Positions 25,338 to 35,228 of a stretch of DNA of 64,000 nt are shown here, piece after piece. The stretch spans positions 2,976,001 to 3,040,000 of the forward strand of contig NZ_CP007044.2 in the NCBI RefSeq assembly GCF_000520015.2, given 5' to 3'. Under the pieces are notes generated by a model that was given only the letters and a program-made list of their open reading frames with translations, did no database searches and was not told where the DNA came from. Both the position numbers and the translations under genes were made by a program. Position 1 is the stretch's first letter, and every line of letters begins with the position of its first letter. Source of the stretch: Chania multitudinisentens RB-25 (lineage in GTDB: Bacteria; Pseudomonadota; Gammaproteobacteria; Enterobacterales; Enterobacteriaceae).

Positions 25338-26405
25338 ATGACGACTGTTACCAGTTACCCGGGTGTTTATATCGAAGAGCTGAGCAGCCTTGCTCTCTCA
25401 GTGTCAAATAGTGCCACCGCCGTGCCGGTTTTTGCCGTGAAGGAGAATAGTGGGATTGTCGTAAGTGGGAGTGCTACCCGAATCAATTCATGGATGGATT
25501 ATCTTAACCGGGTTGACAACTTTGATAACAGTGACAAATTAGCCATCTCGTTACGCACTTATTTTACCAATGGTGGCGGGTACTGTTATCTGATTAATAT
25601 CGAAGATCTGGAGGCAGTAGTTCCAACCTTGGATGATGTCACATTATTAGTGGCTGCGGGTGAGAATATTCAAACGGCAGTAGATACCTTATGCCAGCCA
25701 GGCCGAGGGTTATTTGCCATTCTTGACGGGCCAGAAACGGTACTGACAATGGATGACGTAGCTGACGCTCAGGGTAAATATACCGCCACGTCGTTTGCTG
25801 CGGTGTATTACCCATGGCTCACCGCCGACTGGGCGCAGGCTACTATTCCACCCAGCGCCGCTATGGCGGGTGTGTATGCTTCTGTGGATTTGTCCCGAGG
25901 AGTGTGGAAGGCACCCGCTAATGTTGCATTGAAAGGCGGGTTGGAGCCGAAGTTTTTGGTTACCGATGAGTTACAAGGGGCCTACAACTCAGGTCGTGCG
26001 TTCAATATGATCCGCAGTTTCAGTAACACGGGTACCACTGTCTGGGGAGCAAGAACCCTGGAAGATCAGGATAACTGGCGTTATATCCCGGTTCGGCGTT
26101 TGTTTAATACCGCCGAGCGGGATATCAAGCGAGCTATGAGTTTTGCCGTATTTGAGCCGAATAGCCAGCCTACCTGGGAACGGGTGAGGGCTGCGATCGG
26201 TAATTATCTCTATGCACTGTGGCGTCAAGGGGGCCTAGCCGGGAATAGTGAAGAAGAGGCTTATTTTGTGCAAATTGGCCAAGGTATCACCATGACTCTT
26301 GATCAGATTAATCAAGGGAAGATGATTATTAAAGTGGGTCTTGCGGCGGTTCGGCCAGCGGAGTTTATTATTCTCCAGTTTACCCAAGATATTGAACAGC
26401 GTTAA
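25338..26405 (+). CDS. afp2: eCIS sheath protein (Afp2/Pvc2-like)
   Basis: 355 residues of contractile sheath. The N-terminus SYPGVYIEELSSLALSVSNS is the typical sheath opening (PGVYIEE), and the conserved C-terminal block contains GVWKAPANVAL (about 195-205), NMIRSFSNTGTTVWGARTL, WRYIPVRRLFNTAERDI and RPAEFIILQFTQ. AAGGAG lies 8 bases before the ATG. It is the shortest of the three sheath genes and by analogy the main sheath component. Sheath contraction drives the tube through the target membrane. Confidence 0.93.
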   Translation: MTTVTSYPGVYIEELSSLALSVSNSATAVPVFAVKENSGIVVSGSATRINSWMDYLNRVDNFDNSDKLAISLRTYFTNGGGYCYLINIEDLEAVVPTLDDVTLLVAAGENIQTAVDTLCQPGRGLFAILDGPETVLTMDDVADAQGKYTATSFAAVYYPWLTADWAQATIPPSAAMAGVYASVDLSRGVWKAPANVALKGGLEPKFLVTDELQGAYNSGRAFNMIRSFSNTGTTVWGARTLEDQDNWRYIPVRRLFNTAERDIKRAMSFAVFEPNSQPTWERVRAAIGNYLYALWRQGGLAGNSEEEAYFVQIGQGITMTLDQINQGKMIIKVGLAAVRPAEFIILQFTQDIEQR

Positions 26406-26427
26406 TCCACTGATTATGAGGTGTCAT

Positions 26428-27807
26428 ATGCCTGCTATTCTACAAGCGCCTGGAGTTTATATTGAGGAAGATGCGTCATTGGCATTTTCTGTCAATAATA
26501 GTCCTACGGCTATACCCGTCTTTATCGGTGAGTTTACACCGATATCGGTAGGTGCCGTTCCGGTCTGTACCCGTATCAATAATTGGCTTGAATTTACCTC
26601 GGCTTTTTCTTTGGCTCCGGTAATCAAGGTTGTTATCAGCTCTACGAACCCTAATACTTCTGAAGTTCCAGCAGCGGATTATGAACCGAAAGTTAAGGCG
26701 AAAATCAAAGCAGCTGTTGCGGATGAGTGGAGTCACCGTATTGATCTTATCGAATTATCTCCCGCCGTTGAAGCATTACAGCTTTATTTCCAAAATGGTG
26801 GCGGGGCTTGTTATATCTACCCCATAAGTGATTTTACTGATCAAAGGACCCTAACGTCAATTCCAGATATTATTGAACAAAAAGGAGATATTACATTAAT
26901 TGTCTGTCCGGAACTCGATCTCAGTTATAAAAACGCAGTTTATGGTGCGGTGAATCCACTATTAAGTCAAAAAGTAGGTTACTTCCTGATTGCGGATAGT
27001 AATGATGGTGAGCCGGTGTTGAATGTTGGCAGTATCCCTCAGGCTGCCATTTATTACCCACAACTGGAAACCAACCTCAGGACCTCAATATTGCCAGATG
27101 ATGAAAATATCATTATCAGTGGTTATGAGGATGCTGAAGGTGAAAGCCTGCTGGTGACATTGGCTGTGCTGCGGGATAAAAATCCAACGCTGGCTGAAAC
27201 CATCGTTGATGCGATCCCACATGAACAGCAGCGGCCGGTTATCATCCCCCCAAGCCCGGTTATCGCTGGAATTTACTGCCGCACCGACAGCAACCGTGGT
27301 GTCTGGAAGGCGCCAGCCAATGTGGCACTTACCGGTATTGGTCGTCTGCTTGATAACGTTGATGACCAGCGTCAAGGGCAGATGAATATCAACGGTGTGA
27401 ACGTCATTCGCTCCTTTAGCGACCGGGGTATTGTGGTTTGGGGGGCGCGTACCGCAGTGGGTGACTCAGGCGATATTAACTGGCGCTATATTCCGGTTCG
27501 TCGCCTGTTCAATTCTGCTGAGCGGGATATTCGTCAGGCGCTGCGGGCGGCTTTGTTTGAAACCAATAATCAACCGACCTGGATGCGTGCCAAGTCTGCC
27601 GTTGATAACTATCTTTATGCGCTCTGGCAGCGGGGCGCATTAGTAGGGGATCGTCCTGAAGAGGCTTATTTTGTGCAGATTGCTCAGGGTTTAACCATGT
27701 CTGATGATGATATTAAACAGGGCAAAATGATCATGATGATCGGTTTGGCTGCGGTACGACCGGCTGAGTTTATTATTCTGCGGTTTACGCAGGATGTTGC
27801 TCAATAA
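26428..27807 (+). CDS. afp3: eCIS sheath protein (Afp3/Pvc3-like)
   Basis: 459 residues. ATG at 26428 was chosen (MPAILQAPGVYIEED) because it gives the canonical sheath start and has GAGGTG upstream; the longer frame to 26341 only overlaps afp2. The C-terminal sheath core is shared with Afp2 (GVWKAPANVALTG, VVWGARTAVG, WRYIPVRRLFNSAERDI). It differs by an inserted domain at about residues 60-290, probably surface-exposed on the sheath. In Afp/PVC the longer sheath paralogue is a minor component. Confidence 0.93.
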   Translation: MPAILQAPGVYIEEDASLAFSVNNSPTAIPVFIGEFTPISVGAVPVCTRINNWLEFTSAFSLAPVIKVVISSTNPNTSEVPAADYEPKVKAKIKAAVADEWSHRIDLIELSPAVEALQLYFQNGGGACYIYPISDFTDQRTLTSIPDIIEQKGDITLIVCPELDLSYKNAVYGAVNPLLSQKVGYFLIADSNDGEPVLNVGSIPQAAIYYPQLETNLRTSILPDDENIIISGYEDAEGESLLVTLAVLRDKNPTLAETIVDAIPHEQQRPVIIPPSPVIAGIYCRTDSNRGVWKAPANVALTGIGRLLDNVDDQRQGQMNINGVNVIRSFSDRGIVVWGARTAVGDSGDINWRYIPVRRLFNSAERDIRQALRAALFETNNQPTWMRAKSAVDNYLYALWQRGALVGDRPEEAYFVQIAQGLTMSDDDIKQGKMIMMIGLAAVRPAEFIILRFTQDVAQ

Positions 27808-27874
27808 CTCCCATGATAAAAACATCGGGCATTGCTATGTCAGGGTGCCTGTTTAACATTTTATAGAGGACATA

Positions 27875-29104
27875 ATGATGGGGAGAATACAGCCAGGGAT
27901 CACACTGTCAGACAGCATTATGCCTATCAGTCAGGACGTAATCGCCACCGCCACTCCCGTTTTTATTGGTTATACCGAACAGGTTAGCGAAGATCAGTTG
28001 GAAGCAGTGGCCATCCGGGTTGATAGCCTGGCGGGTTATACCCAGACATTTGGTAGCAAAGGCACCATGGCGTTTGCTGTCAGGCACTACTTTGACAATG
28101 GCGGAGAGCAAGCCTTGATTTTATCTCTGCCAGGGAATATGCCATCCGACAGGATAACGGAGTCTGAAGCAGCCGATTTCTTTTCAGCACTGCAAAGTAC
28201 TTTGGTCAATTCCGCGATTGCCAGCGAACCGTTGATTACATTGATTTTGGCACCGGATATGGCACGTCTTAATGATGCCCTTATTACGAACAGTGCCACC
28301 CTGGCAAGTTTGTGGTCAAGCGGTTGGGCAATGCTGTTGCAACTTAGTCAAGTTAAACCCAATCTCTTTGTGCTACTGGATGCGCCGGATGATGTTGATC
28401 TTGCAGCACATTGCCTACAGACCTTGTCATCAGACTACCGCCAATGGGGGGCAGCCTATTGGCCAAGGGTGGAAACGACCTATCGGGACACATCGATAAC
28501 GGAAACTGAAGCCCAGCGTGTCGTGCTGTCGCCTACGGCGGCCGTTGCGGCGGTAATACAGCGTACGGATAAACGTGTCGGGGTATGGAAAGCGCCGGCC
28601 AATGTGGCATTGGCTCAGGTGATCCGCCCGGTTGTTTCACACATACAAGGGGATGCTTTGTTTAATGCCAGTGGTGCTTCTCTCAATTTAATTCGCAGTT
28701 TTCCCGGAAAAGGGATCCGTATCTGGGGGTGCCGTACGCTGGAGAATAGCGCCTACTCGTCGTGGCGTTATCTTCAAACCCGTCGCCTGGTTTCTTATGT
28801 TGCCGCTAATTTGGCCCGGCTAATTCGTCTGTATACCTTTGAGCCGAACAATGAGCTGACGTGGATGAAGTGTACAGGGCAAAGCTATAACTGGCTGCGG
28901 CAACTGTGGTTACAGGGGGGGCTTTATGGCGCACAGGAAGATGAGGCGTTTAATGTCCTCTTGGGGTTAAACGAGACGATGACTGAGGATGACGTTCGTG
29001 CAGGGAAAATGATCGTAAAAATAGAGTTAGCCATATTATTTCCGGCTGAATTTATTGAGATCAGTTTGGTATTTGATACCCGCACGGGTGCACTTTTGTC
29101 TTAA
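27875..29104 (+). CDS. afp4: eCIS baseplate-proximal sheath protein (Afp4/Pvc4-like)
   Basis: 409 residues, the most divergent sheath paralogue. It lacks the PGVYIEE opening (MGRIQPGITLSDSIMPISQD instead) but retains GVWKAPANVALAQ (about 232-244), IRIWGCRTLE, WRYLQTRRLVSYV and LLGLNETMTEDD. Paralogues of this kind form the first sheath ring on the baseplate. AGAGGA precedes the tandem ATG-ATG start. Confidence 0.9.
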   Translation: MMGRIQPGITLSDSIMPISQDVIATATPVFIGYTEQVSEDQLEAVAIRVDSLAGYTQTFGSKGTMAFAVRHYFDNGGEQALILSLPGNMPSDRITESEAADFFSALQSTLVNSAIASEPLITLILAPDMARLNDALITNSATLASLWSSGWAMLLQLSQVKPNLFVLLDAPDDVDLAAHCLQTLSSDYRQWGAAYWPRVETTYRDTSITETEAQRVVLSPTAAVAAVIQRTDKRVGVWKAPANVALAQVIRPVVSHIQGDALFNASGASLNLIRSFPGKGIRIWGCRTLENSAYSSWRYLQTRRLVSYVAANLARLIRLYTFEPNNELTWMKCTGQSYNWLRQLWLQGGLYGAQEDEAFNVLLGLNETMTEDDVRAGKMIVKIELAILFPAEFIEISLVFDTRTGALLS

Positions 29105-29120
29105 AAGAGGAAAGAGCCCA

Positions 29121-29579
29121 ATGAGCGATTATTACACACCGGTGGTATCTCACCGTTTTATGGCCAGTTTCGTTTTTAACGGCATTCCTAATCCCCTGGA
29201 TATTCGTTTTCAGCGTATATCAGGCCTCGGTCGGGAACTCCAGGTTACCCAATACAGTGAAGGCGGAGAAAACGCCCGCAACAGTTTTTTAGCTGAAAAA
29301 ATCCAGCATAGCACTCTTAGACTTGAACGTGGCGTGATGACTGTATCCCCGCTGACCATGATGTTTGATCGGGTTTTACGTGGGGAAAATGTTGTTTATG
29401 CCGATGTGGTGATTATGTTGCTAAACGAGAATTCGCTACCGCTATCCAGTTGGACACTGAGTAATGCGCTGCCAGTCAGCTGGCAAACCAGCGATTTTGA
29501 CGCCAACAGTAACGCCATATTGGTTAACACCCTTGAATTACGCTATCAGGATATGCGTTGGCTGGGAGTCAAACTATGA
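29121..29579 (+). CDS. afp5: eCIS tube initiator protein (Afp5/Pvc5-like)
   Basis: 152 residues of the gp19/Hcp tube fold: FNGIPNPLDIRFQRISGLGRE, the ring-forming LERGVMT, and the DFDANSNAILVNTLELRY end (each typical of T4 gp19-like conserved proteins). ATG at 29121 follows AGAGGAAAGAG. Its stop overlaps the afp6 start (ATGA). By homology it forms the first tube layer on the spike and hub. Confidence 0.9.
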   Translation: MSDYYTPVVSHRFMASFVFNGIPNPLDIRFQRISGLGRELQVTQYSEGGENARNSFLAEKIQHSTLRLERGVMTVSPLTMMFDRVLRGENVVYADVVIMLLNENSLPLSSWTLSNALPVSWQTSDFDANSNAILVNTLELRYQDMRWLGVKL

Positions 29580-29758
29580 CAGTTGAAATCAGAGAGTTAG
29601 TTATTCAGGCCCGAGTCGTCTCTGACGCACAGCCGGGCTTTGTGGAGCCCCAAAATCGTTCGTTGATACAGGAAAGTCTGGATGACGCGGCATGGGTGGA
29701 AATAATTAAACGTGAAGTGCTGGCAGCATTGCGCGATGGGGAAGGGTGGCGTCCATGA
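29576..29758 (+). CDS. afp6: Small eCIS protein (Afp6/Pvc6-like)
   Basis: 60 residues, acidic with a central linker. It starts VEIRELVIQARV, typical of the DUF5908-like small proteins found between the tube and LysM-type genes in eCIS loci. It overlaps both neighbours by four bases (ATGA), so translation is coupled. Its exact structural place is unclear; in Afp it is a small, non-abundant component. Confidence 0.82.
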   Translation: MTVEIRELVIQARVVSDAQPGFVEPQNRSLIQESLDDAAWVEIIKREVLAALRDGEGWRP

Positions 29759-30447
29759 GTCTGCTTGAACGAGGTTTAGCCAAACTGACTATCGATGCTT
29801 ATAAGGATCGTGAAGGGAAGGTTAGGGCGGGAACTAGCCTACAGGCGATGTATAACCCGGCCACCTTGCATTTGGATTACCAAACTGACTATTTGCAATC
29901 TCAGGCCATTAATAACGAGAAACAGAGCAGCACTTATGTACAGGCAAAACCCGCTGGGTTATCACTTGAGCTGATTTTTGATGCGACTATGCCGGGTAAT
30001 ACCACCCCGATAGAAACCCAACTGATGCAGCTTAAACAGCTGTGTACGGTGGATGCAACCAGCAAAGAGACCCGCTTTTTGCAAATCAGATGGGGGAAAA
30101 TGCGCTGGGAGAGCCGTGGCTATTTTGCCGGGCGGACCAAAGGTTTGTCGGTGAGCTATACCCTGTTTGATCGTGATGCGACACCCTTACGGGCGCAGGT
30201 TGTTTTGACGCTAGTGGCTGATGAAAGTTTGGTATTGCAAGAAACCGAACAAAGTCTGAAATCGCCAGCGAAAGTGGCGTTACGCGTGCAGGATGGAGTC
30301 TCTTTGGCGCTGATGGCGGTCAGCACGGCATCAACGCTGGCAGGCGGTATTGATTATCTGACTCTGGCCTGGCAAAACGGTTTGGATAACCTCAATGGCT
30401 TCGTGCCGGGAGAAATCTTGCAGGCAACCAGGGGGAATGACTTATGA
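29755..30447 (+). CDS. afp7: eCIS tube-baseplate adaptor, LysM/gp53-like (Afp7/Pvc7-like)
   Basis: 230 residues. Conserved block YNPATLHLDYQTDYL (about 34-48), LELIFDATMPGNTTPIETQL and LQIRWGKMRWESRGYFAG, typical of the peptidoglycan-binding/LysM-type adaptor that joins tube and hub. The C-terminal LysM itself is hard to see here and may be degenerate (DYLTLAWQNGLDNLNGFVPG). It overlaps afp6 and afp8 by four bases each. Confidence 0.87.
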   Translation: MSLLERGLAKLTIDAYKDREGKVRAGTSLQAMYNPATLHLDYQTDYLQSQAINNEKQSSTYVQAKPAGLSLELIFDATMPGNTTPIETQLMQLKQLCTVDATSKETRFLQIRWGKMRWESRGYFAGRTKGLSVSYTLFDRDATPLRAQVVLTLVADESLVLQETEQSLKSPAKVALRVQDGVSLALMAVSTASTLAGGIDYLTLAWQNGLDNLNGFVPGEILQATRGNDL

Positions 30448-32060
30448 GTCATCAACTCAAGATCACCGCAGATGGTAAGATGCTGTCCCTGCTGACCGCC
30501 GTTGATGTGGATACCTATCATCGGGTTAACAGCGTTGCTTCTGCAACCATTAAACTCAGCGTATTGGATCGGTCGTTATCCTCTTTCAGTCAACCTGATA
30601 TTCAGAGAGAATTGGCCTACTGCCAGGTGGGGAAAACACTAAAGTTAGAATTGAACGCAGGTATCCAAAAATCAGTATTGTTTAATGGGGTGATTACCCG
30701 ACAGACGCTGCGTATTAAAAATAAACAGTTACTGCTCACCTTGGTTATCAAACATCGACTACAACGGATGGTTGATACCCAGCATTCGCAGTTGTTCAGT
30801 GATAAAAGTGAGAAAACGATCTTAAATGCTTTATTAAATCAGGTGGGGGTTAAGGCCAGTTTCGGGCGTATAGCCGCATTGGATCAAAAGCATGAACAGA
30901 TGGTGCAATTTCGCTGTTCGGACTGGTACTTTTTATTGTGTCGTCTTTCGGCAATTGGGGTATGGCTGCTACCTTCTCCTGAAGGTGCCAGTTTTGTACA
31001 AGCCGGAGCCCAGAGTGTGGCTAAAACTCATCTCTTAAAAAGCCGGGGAGATGAGAACCAAGATATCGTGGTGAAAGATGCTTACTGGCAGTTTGACAAT
31101 CAACGTAATCCGCCCTCGTTAGAGATCAGCAGTTGGGACATCAGCAAGCAACAATCACAATCGAGTGGCCGTTATGGCCGTATTGCGACAGGTAAAGGTG
31201 CACTTTCACCCGATCGCTTAGCTTCGCTGAATAGCGAGAGCTGGGATATTCGCTACAGCAGTCCACTCACCACTCAGGAAAGTGGCTATTTGGCGCAAGG
31301 ATTATTGCTCAATCAACGTATTGCCGGTGTGACAGGAGAGTTTTTGCTGGAAGGCAGTGCGCTCTATCAATTGGGGGATGGGATCCAACTGGTGGGGTTT
31401 GGCTCTCAAATCGATGGCACGGCAGTCATTACCGGCGTCCGTCAGCGTTTTAACCGGCAAATTGATTGGGAAACCACCCTGGAAATAGGGTTACAGGCAG
31501 AACACTTTCCCATAGTACCGCAAGCGCCAGAGCTACATATTGCCACCGTAGCGAAATACCAGCAGGACAGCGCGGTGCTAAATCGTATTCCCATTATTCT
31601 TTCGGCGTTAAATCGCCCTAATGAATTCTTGTGGGCTAGGTTGGGGAAACCTTACGCCAGTAGTGAAAGTGGTTTTTGCTTTTATCCTGAGCAAGGTGAT
31701 GAAGTTATCATTGGTTTTTTTGAAAATGATCCACGCTACCCGGTTATTTTAGGTGTGATGCATAACCCTAAAAACAAAGCCCCTTTTGAGCCGACTCAAG
31801 ATAATAGAGAAAAAACGCTGATAGTTAAATCCGGCGATATACGGCAACAGTTACTTATTGATAGCAAGGATAAAACCATCACAATCAAGGCAGGAGAAAA
31901 CCAGATAACCCTGCAACAAGATAAAAGTATTGTTGTAGCAGCAGAAAAAGAGTTCACGTTAAAAGCACAGTCAATTACTACCACGGCAGATAAGTCACTG
32001 GCAATATCCGGGAAAAATAGCGTGGAAATTAAAGGCGCTAAAATTAACCTAACCCAGTAA
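30444..32060 (+). CDS. afp8: eCIS central spike / hub (Afp8/Pvc8, VgrG-like)
   Basis: 538 residues combining a T4 gp27-like hub (about 1-365), an OB-fold (about 385-450: LWARLGKPYASSESGFCFYPE, GDEVIIGFFENDPRYPVILG) and a C-terminal beta-helix needle (about 455-538) of short repeating strands ending in IKGAKINLTQ. This is the trimeric spike that first meets the target membrane. It lies between the adaptor and gp25-like genes, as in Afp and PVC. Confidence 0.93.
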   Translation: MSHQLKITADGKMLSLLTAVDVDTYHRVNSVASATIKLSVLDRSLSSFSQPDIQRELAYCQVGKTLKLELNAGIQKSVLFNGVITRQTLRIKNKQLLLTLVIKHRLQRMVDTQHSQLFSDKSEKTILNALLNQVGVKASFGRIAALDQKHEQMVQFRCSDWYFLLCRLSAIGVWLLPSPEGASFVQAGAQSVAKTHLLKSRGDENQDIVVKDAYWQFDNQRNPPSLEISSWDISKQQSQSSGRYGRIATGKGALSPDRLASLNSESWDIRYSSPLTTQESGYLAQGLLLNQRIAGVTGEFLLEGSALYQLGDGIQLVGFGSQIDGTAVITGVRQRFNRQIDWETTLEIGLQAEHFPIVPQAPELHIATVAKYQQDSAVLNRIPIILSALNRPNEFLWARLGKPYASSESGFCFYPEQGDEVIIGFFENDPRYPVILGVMHNPKNKAPFEPTQDNREKTLIVKSGDIRQQLLIDSKDKTITIKAGENQITLQQDKSIVVAAEKEFTLKAQSITTTADKSLAISGKNSVEIKGAKINLTQ

Positions 32061-32069
32061 AGGTGATAA

Positions 32070-32492
32070 ATGGAAAATCAAATACTGACACAACTCTATG
32101 GCCGAGGTTGGGCGTTTCCCCCGCTATTTTCTCTGGATAAGGGGGTGGAGATGGCTGAAGGTGCAGAAGATGTTCGGCAAAGTTTGCAGATTCTCTTTCG
32201 TACCGAACAAGGAGAGCGTCTGATGCGTGAGGATTATGGCTGCGGATTGAATGACGTTATGTTTGAAAACATCCGCAATGAACTGATAGCCGAAATTGAG
32301 TCACGGATCCAGGACAGCGTGCTACGTTATGAACCCCGCGCGGATATGACGGATATTCAAGTCAGTCAGGCTCCCAATCAGAATAACACCTTGCAGGTTC
32401 GGGTTGCTTATCGCTTGCGGGGCAGTGAAATTAACCAGCAAATTCAGGGGACACTTGCCCTGAGTGAGGGACAAACTGCGGAGGTCGCATGA
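32070..32492 (+). CDS. afp9: eCIS baseplate wedge protein, gp25-like (Afp9/Pvc9-like)
   Basis: 140 residues of the GPW/gp25 family. GWAFPPLF at the start, VRQSLQILFRTEQGERLMREDYGCGL (given by its ends VRQSLQIL and REDYGCGL) and FENI are the family signature. In T4 and T6SS the gp25 homologue staples the wedge to the sheath. It overlaps afp10 by four bases. Confidence 0.93.
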   Translation: MENQILTQLYGRGWAFPPLFSLDKGVEMAEGAEDVRQSLQILFRTEQGERLMREDYGCGLNDVMFENIRNELIAEIESRIQDSVLRYEPRADMTDIQVSQAPNQNNTLQVRVAYRLRGSEINQQIQGTLALSEGQTAEVA

Positions 32493-32905
32493 GCGAAACA
32501 ATGGTTGTGGACGGTGATTTGCTGCAGTTTGATCCTCAATTTGGTGATCGTACGGTAACCGTTGTCAGTCCTGGAACAATAACGGGTACAGGCCACGCAA
32601 TGGTCAAAGGAAAAAAATTGTGCATCTTGGGTGATGAGGGACGGGTGAGTATCCAGGCGACGTACTTCAGCGCAGCATTCCCTACTCCAGGAACCGGAAC
32701 TATCAAGATCAGTATGTTGGATAGCAGTCAACAGGCTCTCAAGTCTACCAGTGGAGGCGTCTTAATTGTCAAAGGGCAGCAATTTACCGCAATGTTTACG
32801 ATGGGGAACCCAGCCAAGAGCCCCAACCAGGTGCCAGATACGGTCCTGACGTCATTGGGGAAAGGACGCTTTATTACCCAACAAAGCTTTGCCACTGTGA
32901 ACTAA
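32489..32905 (+). CDS. afp10: eCIS spike tip, PAAR-like (Afp10/Pvc10-like)
   Basis: 138 residues in the Afp10 position. It contains GTGHAMVKGKKLCILGDEGRV (ends GTGHAMVKG and LGDEGRV) and TSGGVLIVKGQQFTAMFTMG, consistent with the PAAR-like cone that sharpens the spike. It lacks the His/Cys zinc ligands of short PAAR proteins, as is usual in this branch. Assignment rests on position and these blocks. Confidence 0.85.
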   Translation: MSETMVVDGDLLQFDPQFGDRTVTVVSPGTITGTGHAMVKGKKLCILGDEGRVSIQATYFSAAFPTPGTGTIKISMLDSSQQALKSTSGGVLIVKGQQFTAMFTMGNPAKSPNQVPDTVLTSLGKGRFITQQSFATVN

Positions 32906-32996
32906 GTTAATCGCCTGATTAAACGGCAATGCAAATGGAGTGAATAGTTATTTATTCGCTGAGGGTTCTCTGTGCTCGGAAAACACAGGTGATATT

Positions 32997-35228
32997 ATGG
33001 AATTGATCGCGCTAAGCAATAAGTTGTCAGATTTAGTACCTGACTCTGATTTCAAATTAGATGACCGAAGTAGTTTAACATTGCTTGAGTTTATTAAAGA
33101 ATATACACATAGAATTCCTTTTGATGATAAAGGTTTTTTTTGGGATGCGTTTTTCTTTATATTGGACAATGCTCCTGAAGAATTAGCGAAACTCTATCAG
33201 GCAGAAACGGCTGCTGATGGAACACACCCCCCTCATCAAGCTTTTATGTTGGCTATTTTGCAGATATTGGAAACGCCTAGAGCATTATTGAATTCGTTGC
33301 CGGCTGCTCACCGAAATCTTTATTACCGGGATTTATTAGGTTTATCTTCCCGGCCAGCCAATCCCGATCGGGTGGCGTTGTCTATTGCACTGAATCCCAC
33401 AGTGAGTGCACAATTATTGGCTAAAGGCACCTTATTTGAGGCGGGTCAGGATGAGCTAGGCAATTCATTGCACTACGGATTAGATGCTAATCTATTGGCC
33501 AATAGCGGGTATCTCTGCGATCTGCGTTGGTTACGGCGAAATGAAACTCAAGGGTGGATAATTGCAGCGCCTTTGGATGTCCGAGAGCAGGTGGAGCTAC
33601 CTGCTACCGGCATACGATTATTCAGTGAAACACCGGACGATCGGTCCGCAGACCGTGGCTTACTGCTCACGGCGGCATTGCTGGCGATGGAGGAGGGAAA
33701 AAGAAAGATTACGCTAACTTTTGCCCGGAACGTTGAGGTGTCTACATTCGCATCAATACACATTAGCAGCGGCGATCGTTGGTTAACCTTAACGCCAGAG
33801 GTGGTTTCAGCAACGGTCACTCTCACGCTTTCCGATCAGGATCCGGCCATTACTGCGCCAGATAATCTTGATAGTCTCGCATTTGCACAACCAATACTGC
33901 GCTTACAGGCAGCAGAAGGCCAACAACTGCCAATGGTAACGGCAGTCAAGGTTGAGCAACTTCCTGCAATTGACGCGGATAGTCAGCATGATGTGCACAG
34001 TGTAGCTGCGGTGGATGCCCCTTTCGATTCCTATTATTTAACCCCCTTTGGTTACAGCCGCAATGATGAGTTGGCGCTGGAGACGGGAGCTTCACTTTAT
34101 TTAGGTTTTGCAGATGTTACACCTAGCCAAACATTATCATTGTATTGGAAATTAAAAACGCCTATTCAGCCTACCGTGGCTTGGTTTTATCTGAATAAGG
34201 ATAATCAGTGGGCCGCGCTGGACGCCTGGGTGGATGATGAAACTCAAAACCTGTATCAGGATGGTCTCTGGAGTGTGGTGCTGCCCGCAGACGCGGCTAA
34301 TCAAGCCGGTCAGATGCCGACGGGGCGTTATTGGTTAAAAGGGAGGGTTAGTATACCCGATCAGCAAGGTATCTGGAGAAATACTCCTTGGTTACAAGGC
34401 GTGATTTATAATGCAATGACGGCGACGTTAATTAACGCTGATGTCATCAGTGATAGCCATTTTTTACAAGCATTACCCGCTGAGACTATCCAGCGGCCCG
34501 TTGAACCTATCCCGGTGGTGTCTTCTGTCACTCAGCCTTGGTCATCTTGGGGGGGATGTATGGCTGAACTTTATTCTGAGTTCTTTACACGTGGGGCTCA
34601 ACGCCTCTCACACCGCAACCGAGCACTAACCTGGGGCAATATGGCTACGTTGTTGAAGCAACGTTATGTCAGCATTTTCGATGTTAAATACCCCCGTCAT
34701 GATGAATTAACCCGGGTTCCTGCGCTGGAACATCAACAACTGACGGTGATCCCCTCTAACCGTTATAACGACAGCGATGACCTTTTGCGTCCGCTGCTCA
34801 ATCCGGCTCGTCTGGCGGAAATGGCCGACTGGTTGGAACAGCGGGACTCGCTCTGGGCCTCAATTATCGTGGCTAACCCGACCTATATTGATGTGCATAT
34901 CGATTATCAACTGATTTTCAAATCAGGCGTTAACCCGGATTTCGGCTATCAACAACTCCGACAACGCCTGAGTGAGGTATATATGCCCTGGAGTGTCGAT
35001 GAACAACGGTCGGTCATGATGAACAATAATATTGGCTATTTTCAGTTGCTGGCAACTATGCAGCAACATCCGTTAGTCGAAAGAGTGACCAGTCTGATAC
35101 TACGTCGAGATGGTGTGGATGTTAGTAGCAATGACACAACTTCGGTGGAAGCAAAAGATAATGAAGTGCTGATACTGGTTTGGGCAGAAAATGAGTTGAT
35201 GCAACGGCGAGGAGCAAAATATGAGTAA
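32997..35228 (+). CDS. afp11: eCIS baseplate protein, gp6/J-like (Afp11/Pvc11-like)
   Basis: 743 residues from ATG at 32997, chosen for AGGTGA 5 bases upstream; a GTG at 32940 would add 19 residues. The long N-terminal part is variable. The C-terminal portion has baseplate-J-like character (NPTYIDVHIDYQLIFKSGVNP, with LRQRLSEVYMPWS following). It forms wedges with Afp12. The stop overlaps afp12 by eight bases. Confidence 0.88.
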   Translation: MELIALSNKLSDLVPDSDFKLDDRSSLTLLEFIKEYTHRIPFDDKGFFWDAFFFILDNAPEELAKLYQAETAADGTHPPHQAFMLAILQILETPRALLNSLPAAHRNLYYRDLLGLSSRPANPDRVALSIALNPTVSAQLLAKGTLFEAGQDELGNSLHYGLDANLLANSGYLCDLRWLRRNETQGWIIAAPLDVREQVELPATGIRLFSETPDDRSADRGLLLTAALLAMEEGKRKITLTFARNVEVSTFASIHISSGDRWLTLTPEVVSATVTLTLSDQDPAITAPDNLDSLAFAQPILRLQAAEGQQLPMVTAVKVEQLPAIDADSQHDVHSVAAVDAPFDSYYLTPFGYSRNDELALETGASLYLGFADVTPSQTLSLYWKLKTPIQPTVAWFYLNKDNQWAALDAWVDDETQNLYQDGLWSVVLPADAANQAGQMPTGRYWLKGRVSIPDQQGIWRNTPWLQGVIYNAMTATLINADVISDSHFLQALPAETIQRPVEPIPVVSSVTQPWSSWGGCMAELYSEFFTRGAQRLSHRNRALTWGNMATLLKQRYVSIFDVKYPRHDELTRVPALEHQQLTVIPSNRYNDSDDLLRPLLNPARLAEMADWLEQRDSLWASIIVANPTYIDVHIDYQLIFKSGVNPDFGYQQLRQRLSEVYMPWSVDEQRSVMMNNNIGYFQLLATMQQHPLVERVTSLILRRDGVDVSSNDTTSVEAKDNEVLILVWAENELMQRRGAKYE